This document shows positions 12,972 to 18,048 of a stretch of DNA of 18,048 nucleotides, piece after piece; the first letter of the stretch is position 1; each line of letters opens with the position of its first letter. Source of the DNA: Chloroflexota bacterium (GTDB taxonomy: Bacteria > Chloroflexota > Dehalococcoidia > Lucifugimonadales > JACPCL1); NCBI GenBank assembly GCA_016210395.1, contig JACQUI010000160.1, positions 1 to 18,048 on the forward strand, read 5' to 3'. A program made the position numbers and the translations under genes. The notes beneath the pieces are model-generated. The model worked only from the letters and a program-made list of their open reading frames with translations. It had not been told where the DNA came from and made no database searches.

Positions 12972-12976
12972 AGGAG
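12972..12976 (+). promoter_or_regulatory. Ribosome binding site fixing the pnp start
   Basis: AGGAG lies eight bases before ATG 12985. A frame-open start at 12934 falls inside the hairpin arm and lacks a site, so the 776-residue form is preferred. Confidence 0.7.
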
Positions 12977-12984
12977 CTTCCTTC

Positions 12985-15315
12985 ATGGTCGAAACCTTTT
13001 CCCGCAACATCGCCGGGCGTACCCTTTCCCTTGAGGTAGGCCGCTTTGCGGAGCAGGCCTCCGGCGCCGTCCTCGTCCGGTACGGCGATACCATTGTCCT
13101 GGTCAGCGTCTGTACGGCCCAGCCGCGTGAGGGCGTGGACTTCTTCCCCCTCACGGTTGACTACGAAGAGCGGCACTATGCCGTGGGCAAGATTCCGGGC
13201 AGCTTCTTCCGCCGCGAGGGCAGGCCGCCTGAAAACGCCATCCTCTCCAGCCGCCTTACCGACCGCTGCCTCCGTCCGCTGTTCCCCAAGGGCTTCCGCA
13301 ACGAGGTCCAGGTCATTGCCACCGTCCTCTCTGCCGACCAGGAGAACCTTCCAGAGGTCCTGTCCATCGTCGGCGCTTCGGCAGCCCTGTGCATTTCCGA
13401 AATCCCCTTCGAAGGCCCCGTCGGAGCGGTGCGTATCGGGTACGTCAACGATGAATTGACCGTCAATCCCACATACGCCGAGATCCAGACGGGCAGACTC
13501 GACCTGGTGGTTGCCGGCACATCCGAGGCGGTGGTGATGGTGGAGGCGGGGGCCAAGGAAGTGCCGGAAGAGATTGTGCTGGAAGCCATGCGCCGGGGAC
13601 AGGAGGTCAATCAGGAGCTTATTGACCTTCAGCGCGAAATGGTGCGCAAGCTCGGCAAACCCAAAGCCTCGTACACCCCCCTTCCTTCTCCAACGCCTGA
13701 GCTGGAAGCCCAACTGGCTGGCCTGGTGAAGAGTCGCGTGGAAGATCTCTTCGTGCAGGGCGCAGCCCGCGGCGAGCGCAACGTCGCACTGGACGCTCTT
13801 GAGAGCGAAGCTGTCGAGAAGCTGGGAGAGGCTCACGAGAAGTCCGCTATCAAGGAAGCCTTTGAAAAGCTGGTCAAATCAGTGATGCGTACTCGTGTCC
13901 TGAAGCACGGCAAGCGCGCCGATGGCCGTGGGCCGGAGGAGATCCGCCCCATCTCCATAGAAGTAGGCGTCTTGCCCCGTACCCACGGATCAGGCGTTTT
14001 CCGCCGAGGTCAGACACAGGTGCTCACCATTGCCACGCTGGGTTCCATGAGCATGATCCAGAACCTGGACACGCTGACGCCGGAAGCCAGCAAGCGGTAC
14101 ATGCACCACTATAACTTTCCTCCCTACTCTGTGGGTGAGGTCCGGCGCGTCGGCAACCCCGGCAGGCGGGAGATCGGCCATGGTGCCCTGGCAGAACGGG
14201 CGCTGGAGCCGGTGCTACCCTCGGAGGAGGAGTTCCCCTACGCCATACGCCTGGTGTCGGAGGTGCTCAGCTCCAACGGCAGCACCTCGATGGCCAGCGT
14301 GTGCGGAAGCAGCCTCGCGCTCATGGACGCGGGCGTGCCCATCAAGGCCCCCGTCGCCGGCGTGGCGATGGGCCTGATCATGGATGAGGCCACCAGGGAG
14401 TACGCCGTCCTCACCGACATCCAGGGCGTGGAAGACTTCCAGGGCGATATGGACTTCAAGGTGGCGGGCACTGCCGAGGGCATTTCAGCCCTCCAGCTTG
14501 ACGTGAAGGTGAAGGGCATTGACTTCACTGTCATCAGCAAGACGCTTTCCCAAGCCAAGCGCGGCAGGATGTTCATCCTGGACAAGATGCGGGAGGCTAT
14601 TCCGCTGCCTAGGACGGCGCTCAGCCCCTACGCTCCGCGCATGCTGAAGCTGAACATTCCCGTGGACAAGATCGGCGCGCTCATCGGGCCAGGCGGCCGT
14701 ACCATCCGGGCCATGACTGCAGAGTACAAGGTGACCATTGACGTAGAAAGCGATGGCACGGTCATCGTCGGGTCCTCCAGCCAGGAGAGCGCTCAACTGG
14801 CCCACCGCGCAATCATGGGACTGGTAAAAGACCCCGAGGTTGGCGAAATCTACACCGGGAAAGTCACGCGCATCATGGGGTTTGGCGCTTTCGTAGAAAT
14901 CCTTCCCGGCAAGGAAGGCCTGGTGCACATCAGCGAGCTGGCCGAGCGCCGCGTGGAGCGGGTGGAGGACGAGGTCAAGGTAGGCGACGAGGTCACGGTC
15001 ATGATTACTGAAGTAGACCGCATGGGCAGGCTGAACCTGTCCCGCAGGGCCGTCTACGCCGAAGGAGCGCCACGCGAGGGCGGAGAGCAAGCGCCTGTGC
15101 CGCCCCGCCCGGAGGGCGGTCCCCCCTTTGGCGGCGGCGACCGGGACCGGCGTCCCGATGACGGGCAGGGACAGCGTCCCATGTCCGGCCCACCCAGGCG
15201 TGATGGCCCTGATTTCCGCAGAGGCCCTGGCCAGCAGGGCAGGGGGCCTGGAGACAGGGGTCCCGGCGGTCCCCGGTTTGGCGGCCCTGGCCGCGACCGC
15301 GGCCCCAGACCCTAA
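12985..15315 (+). CDS. pnp: Polyribonucleotide nucleotidyltransferase (PNPase)
   Basis: A 776-residue PNPase that degrades RNA 3' to 5' with phosphate, and in reverse adds nucleotides; it acts as a trimer in the cytoplasm. The first RNase PH domain (about 1-145) carries GSFFRREGRPPE and SSRLTDRCLRPLFPKGF. A helical linker (about 215-305) precedes the second, catalytic PH domain (about 310-545), with HHYNFPPYSVGE, GRREIGHGALAERAL and FQGDMDFKVAGT bearing the acidic residues. A KH domain (about 556-600) has IGALIGPGGRTIR. The S1 domain (about 618-688) has YTGKVTRIMGFGAFVEI and GLVHISEL. The last ~85 residues are a Gly/Pro/Arg/Asp-rich disordered tail beyond the standard ~700-residue enzyme. dapB starts 11 bases after the stop. 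Confidence 0.97.
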   Translation: MVETFSRNIAGRTLSLEVGRFAEQASGAVLVRYGDTIVLVSVCTAQPREGVDFFPLTVDYEERHYAVGKIPGSFFRREGRPPENAILSSRLTDRCLRPLFPKGFRNEVQVIATVLSADQENLPEVLSIVGASAALCISEIPFEGPVGAVRIGYVNDELTVNPTYAEIQTGRLDLVVAGTSEAVVMVEAGAKEVPEEIVLEAMRRGQEVNQELIDLQREMVRKLGKPKASYTPLPSPTPELEAQLAGLVKSRVEDLFVQGAARGERNVALDALESEAVEKLGEAHEKSAIKEAFEKLVKSVMRTRVLKHGKRADGRGPEEIRPISIEVGVLPRTHGSGVFRRGQTQVLTIATLGSMSMIQNLDTLTPEASKRYMHHYNFPPYSVGEVRRVGNPGRREIGHGALAERALEPVLPSEEEFPYAIRLVSEVLSSNGSTSMASVCGSSLALMDAGVPIKAPVAGVAMGLIMDEATREYAVLTDIQGVEDFQGDMDFKVAGTAEGISALQLDVKVKGIDFTVISKTLSQAKRGRMFILDKMREAIPLPRTALSPYAPRMLKLNIPVDKIGALIGPGGRTIRAMTAEYKVTIDVESDGTVIVGSSSQESAQLAHRAIMGLVKDPEVGEIYTGKVTRIMGFGAFVEILPGKEGLVHISELAERRVERVEDEVKVGDEVTVMITEVDRMGRLNLSRRAVYAEGAPREGGEQAPVPPRPEGGPPFGGGDRDRRPDDGQGQRPMSGPPRRDGPDFRRGPGQQGRGPGDRGPGGPRFGGPGRDRGPRP

Positions 15316-15326
15316 AGGATGAGGAG

Positions 15327-16118
15327 ATGTCTCCTATCCGCGTCATCGTCAACGGCGCCACGGGCCGCATGGGTAAAGAGACCCTTGCGGCCCTTTGCCG
15401 TGACCCCGAGACAACGCCCGTAGGCGGCGTGGGCCGCTCTGCCTCGGGCGCTACCCTCCCTTTGCCGGCCGGCGGCTCCATTCCCTATGACACCAACCTG
15501 ACGACGCTGTTGGACCGCGTCCATGCCGACGTGATTGTGGACTTCACGAATGCCCAGGCATGCCTGGCTGCCGCGCGTATTGCCGCTGAGCGGGGCGCAG
15601 GCTTCGTCACCGGCACGTCCGGGCTCAGCGCCGCCGACCTCGACGCTCTGCGCAATCTGAGCCGGAAGCACAATACCGGAATCATCGTTGGCCCCAGCTT
15701 TGCCATCGGCGCAGTCGTCATGAACCACCTGGCGCGTGTTGCCGCGCCCTTCTTCGAGTACGTGGACATCTTTGAAGCGCACCACGAGGCGAAAATAGAC
15801 GCTCCCTCCGGCACTGCCCTGGCCCTTGCCCGGGCCATGACCGCCGAGCGCGCGTTCAAACGGCCCCTGCCGGAGAAGGAGCCGCTGGCCGGCGCGCGCG
15901 GCGGCGAGTTCAACGGCGTCACCATCCATAGCACGCGCATGCCCGGCAGGCTGGCTGCCCACGAGGTCCTCTTCGGCATGGCCGGCCAGACGCTGTCCAT
16001 CAAGCACGATACCCTCACGAGGGAATGCTTCATGCCCGGTGTCCTCATGGCTGTGAAAGAAGTGGTCAAGCGCCGCGATTGCGTCGTAGGCCTGGAGAGC
16101 CTCCTGGGCCTGAAGTAG
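15327..16118 (+). CDS. dapB: 4-hydroxy-tetrahydrodipicolinate reductase
   Basis: A 263-residue DapB, which reduces the DapA product to tetrahydrodipicolinate with NAD(P)H in the lysine/diaminopimelate pathway. NGATGRMG at residues 9-16 is the dinucleotide loop, VDFTNA at 71-76 and GTSG at 96-99 line the cofactor site, and EAHHEAKIDAPSGTA at 150-164 is the signature with the catalytic His-His and Lys156. The family's usual Asn-Phe after the second loop reads GPSFAIGA (122-129), a mild variation. The start ATG 15327 is preceded by AAGGA (15315-15319), seven bases away and overlapping the pnp stop. It is followed by a hairpin and then asd; asd and dapA supply the preceding pathway steps. Confidence 0.95.
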   Translation: MSPIRVIVNGATGRMGKETLAALCRDPETTPVGGVGRSASGATLPLPAGGSIPYDTNLTTLLDRVHADVIVDFTNAQACLAAARIAAERGAGFVTGTSGLSAADLDALRNLSRKHNTGIIVGPSFAIGAVVMNHLARVAAPFFEYVDIFEAHHEAKIDAPSGTALALARAMTAERAFKRPLPEKEPLAGARGGEFNGVTIHSTRMPGRLAAHEVLFGMAGQTLSIKHDTLTRECFMPGVLMAVKEVVKRRDCVVGLESLLGLK

Positions 16119-16119
16119 A

Positions 16120-16150
16120 GCCTCGTCGTTGCCCGTGGCAGCGGCGAGGC
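16120..16150 (+). other. Strong hairpin behind dapB without T-run
   Basis: GCCTCGTCGTTGCC (16120-16133) pairs with GGCAGCGGCGAGGC (16137-16150) through 14 pairs, two of them G-U, around a CGT loop, starting two bases after the dapB stop. There is no T-run behind it, so it is more likely an mRNA 3'-end stabiliser or processing site than a classical terminator. Confidence 0.5.
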
Positions 16151-16242
16151 AAGCCTGAGCTTCTTCCAAGACCTAGCGATCTGTGGACTCAACTAGAACA
16201 TCCAAAGGCCCTCGTTCTGCGCCTCTGAGCGCCGGGGGCAAC

Positions 16243-16248
16243 AAGGAG
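16243..16248 (+). promoter_or_regulatory. Ribosome binding site fixing the asd start
   Basis: AAGGAG lies six bases before GTG 16255. A longer in-frame GTG at 16183 has no such site and would add 24 residues unlike the family. Confidence 0.75.
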
Positions 16249-16254
16249 CAACAC

Positions 16255-17280
16255 GTGGCTAACCCGAATGTGGTTGTGGTCGGCGCGACCGGCGCTGTGG
16301 GTCGCGTCTTCCTGCGTATCCTCGAACAGCGCCATTTCCCCGTCAACCGACTGCGCCTGTGCGCATCGCCAAGGTCTATCGGCAAGCGCATCAAGGTCAA
16401 CGGTGACGAGCTACCCCTGGAAGCGACTACGCCCGAGATATTCGACGACGCCGACTTCGCCTTCATCTCCGCTAGTACAGCCGTGAGCCGCGAGCTGGTG
16501 CCGGTTGCGGCGCAGCGGGGCGCTTTTGTTATTGACGATAGCTCGGCCTATCGCATGGACCCCAAGGTGCCCCTGGTGGTGCCGGAGATCAACCCGGAAG
16601 ACCTGGAGTGGCACCGGAACATCTCGGCCATCCCCAACTGCTCCACCACCCAGATGGTGATGGCGCTTTACCCCTTGCACAAGGCCAACCCCATCAAGCG
16701 CATTATCGTAGACACGTACCAGGCTGTCTCGGGCACGGGGACGCTGGCAATGGAGGAGCTGCGCGAGCAGAGCCGCTCGCTCCTGGATGGCGGCGCTCCA
16801 AAGGTTGCCGTGTATCCGCACCGGATCGCCTTCAACGTGATGCCCCACATCGAGCCGTTCATGGAGGACGGCTACACGCGGGAAGAGCAGAAGATGCTGT
16901 ACGAAACGCGAAAAATCATGCACGCGCCTGACATCGCCGTGTCGGCCACGTGCGTGCGCGTGCCCGTATACCTGTCCCACAGCGAGGCGGTGCACGTGGA
17001 GTTCACGGAGCCGATGGAGCCGGAGGAGGCGCGTGACCTAATGGCCGCATTCCCTGGCGTCATCGTGGTGGATGACCCGAAGAAGAATCAGTACCCGCTT
17101 GCCATAGACGCCGCCGACAAGGATGAGGTCTTCGTGGGCCGCATACGCAAGGACTCCTCTTGCGCCAATGGCATCGCCATGTGGGTCGTCTCGGACAACC
17201 TGCGCAAGGGCGCGGCGACGAATGCCATCCAGATTGCGGAAGAGGTAGTGAAGCGGGAGCTCCTAAGGCCGCGGGGATGA
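16255..17280 (+). CDS. asd: Aspartate-semialdehyde dehydrogenase
   Basis: A 341-residue ASADH, which reduces aspartyl phosphate to aspartate semialdehyde with NADPH, feeding lysine/diaminopimelate, threonine and methionine synthesis. GATGAVG at residues 10-16 binds NADP. DDSSAYRMDPKVPLVVPEIN (94-113) is highly typical. The catalytic Cys129 lies in NCSTTQ (128-133), YQAVSGTG at 155-162 holds the substrate Gln, and RVPVYLSHSEAV (235-246) supplies the catalytic His242. The length is normal. The start is GTG 16255 with AAGGAG six bases upstream. It follows dapB by 136 bases, including a hairpin, and precedes a small zinc-ribbon gene by 13 bases. All active-site residues are present. Confidence 0.96.
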   Translation: MANPNVVVVGATGAVGRVFLRILEQRHFPVNRLRLCASPRSIGKRIKVNGDELPLEATTPEIFDDADFAFISASTAVSRELVPVAAQRGAFVIDDSSAYRMDPKVPLVVPEINPEDLEWHRNISAIPNCSTTQMVMALYPLHKANPIKRIIVDTYQAVSGTGTLAMEELREQSRSLLDGGAPKVAVYPHRIAFNVMPHIEPFMEDGYTREEQKMLYETRKIMHAPDIAVSATCVRVPVYLSHSEAVHVEFTEPMEPEEARDLMAAFPGVIVVDDPKKNQYPLAIDAADKDEVFVGRIRKDSSCANGIAMWVVSDNLRKGAATNAIQIAEEVVKRELLRPRG

Positions 17281-17293
17281 ATGGAGAATGAAT

Positions 17294-17497
17294 ATGGCTG
17301 AACCGCAGGTCGTGTTTGAGGTCAAAGCGCCCAAGAGCCTTCCGTCTGATACCTATCCCCTAGTTTGCGACAAATGCGGGAAGGAAATGGGTATCCTTGT
17401 ACTGCCGTACTTTGGCGTCAGGCATCACCTGGATCCAATTGCAAGATGCAAGGAATGCCTGGATGCCGCTGAGAGGACTGAGAAGGCAAGAGGCTAG
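17294..17497 (+). CDS. Small zinc-ribbon protein
   Basis: A 67-residue protein of unknown function. Two CxxC pairs, Cys25/Cys28 in VCDKCGK and Cys52/Cys55 in RCKECL, are 23 residues apart and should bind one zinc as a ribbon; the loop between contains YFGVRHHLDP. The N-terminal 20 residues are polar with a short strand (VVFEVKAP), and the C-terminus is charged. GGAG (17283-17286) sits seven bases before ATG 17294, so that start is favoured over ATG 17288. The gene lies between asd and dapA, with 13 bases from asd and 81 to dapA. A role in the lysine pathway is not implied by any motif. It could be a nucleic-acid or protein-binding ribbon. Confidence 0.75.
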   Translation: MAEPQVVFEVKAPKSLPSDTYPLVCDKCGKEMGILVLPYFGVRHHLDPIARCKECLDAAERTEKARG

Positions 17498-17578
17498 GTT
17501 ACTCGGTGCATCTCAGGGGCATCACCACCATCCAATAGCCTGTGCTACACTACGCTATCCCCAAACAAGAGGCGTCCT

Positions 17579-18048
17579 ATGACTGAAATAGGCAGACTGC
17601 TGACAGCTATGGTCACTCCCTTCGATGCCAAGGGGCAGGTGGACTACGGGCAGGCCAAACGCCTGGCCCAGGCCCTCATCGCTTCCGGCAGCGACGGCGT
17701 GGTGGTGGTGGGCACGACGGGGGAGTCGCCCACGCTGACGCCGGAGGAGCAGAAGCGCCTTTTCAGGGAGATCAAGAGCGCGCTCAACGGCAAGGGCGCG
17801 GTCATCGCCGGCACCGGCAGCAACAGCACCGCGGAGGCTGTCCACTACACGCAGGACGCTCAGGAAGCGGGCGCCGACGGCTGCCTGCTGGTGGTGCCCT
17901 ACTATAACAACCCCACCCAGGAAGGGCTGTACCTCCACTTCAAAGCAATTGCCGAGAGCACCGATCTGCCCTGCATCCTCTACAACGTGCCCAGCCGCAC
18001 GGTGACCAACCTGGCCGCCGAGACCGTCGTGCGGCTGAGTGGCCATCC
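17579..18048 (+). CDS. dapA: 4-hydroxy-tetrahydrodipicolinate synthase, N-terminal part (cut by window end)
   Basis: The first 156 residues of DapA, which condenses pyruvate and aspartate semialdehyde. LLTAMVTPFD at residues 7-16 opens the TIM barrel, GTTGESPTLT (45-54) carries the conserved Thr-Thr pair that contacts pyruvate, VPYYNNPTQEGLY (106-118) and YNVPSRT (134-140) hold the catalytic tyrosine region. The Schiff-base lysine lies beyond the window. The start ATG 17579 has AAGAGG (17567-17572) six bases upstream. A possible extended -10 (TGCTACACT, 17543-17551) lacks a -35, so the gene is probably read through from asd. Confidence 0.95.
   Translation, partial: MTEIGRLLTAMVTPFDAKGQVDYGQAKRLAQALIASGSDGVVVVGTTGESPTLTPEEQKRLFREIKSALNGKGAVIAGTGSNSTAEAVHYTQDAQEAGADGCLLVVPYYNNPTQEGLYLHFKAIAESTDLPCILYNVPSRTVTNLAAETVVRLSGH

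Noticed and set aside
12643..13836. Long open frame opposite rpsO and pnp (397 codons, minus strand)
   Set aside because: It lies entirely opposite two certain genes, has no recognisable motif and arises from GC-rich codon bias.
15316..15326. Lysine riboswitch before dapB
   Set aside because: Only 11 bases separate pnp and dapB, and the gaps before asd and dapA show no L-box-like five-stem fold.

Overview
The window is GC-rich, tightly packed bacterial DNA with housekeeping genes, no tRNA or rRNA, no phage or transposase gene and no CRISPR array. Strong AAGGAGG-type ribosome sites, sigma-70-like promoters, a fatty-acyl type split hydratase pair and many small palindromic intergenic repeats fit a free-living bacterium. 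My guess is an uncultured Chloroflexota (Dehalococcoidia or SAR202-like), but that is inference from general character; no marker here proves it.

Layout. (1) 1-654: the C-terminal half of trpB, cut by the window edge, then about 500 bases of repeat-rich non-coding DNA instead of trpA. (2) 1164-3728, plus strand: two different metallo-beta-lactamase-fold hydrolases and a flavin disulfide reductase-type enzyme resembling sulfide:quinone oxidoreductase, started by a clear promoter at 1100-1128. (3) 9823 down to 3805, minus strand: tldD, tldE/pmbA, a HEAT-repeat protein, a Nudix hydrolase, a GNAT acetyltransferase and two halves of a MaoC/FAS1-type hydratase. (4) 10179-10928, plus: endonuclease III (nth). 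(5) 12270 down to 11083, minus: a protein I read as a NERD-type nuclease domain joined through a coiled coil and a disordered linker to an S1 RNA-binding domain; this is the least ordinary gene here. (6) 12652-end, plus: rpsO, pnp, dapB, asd, a small zinc-ribbon protein and the start of dapA.

How they work together. rpsO and pnp form the classical ribosome/RNA-decay pair. asd, dapA and dapB make the aspartate-semialdehyde to tetrahydrodipicolinate branch of lysine and diaminopimelate synthesis. tldD and tldE encode the two subunits of one zinc protease. The FAS1-like and MaoC proteins are probably the inert and catalytic halves of one hydratase. Intergenic regions carry at least three short-repeat families: a 28-29 bp palindrome with fixed GTAGGGGCG ends and changing cores, a roughly 125-bp REP-like unit present twice, and a compound inverted repeat containing GAGCTTGTCGAA. 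The palindromes and the REP-like unit each show one compensatory base-pair change between copies.
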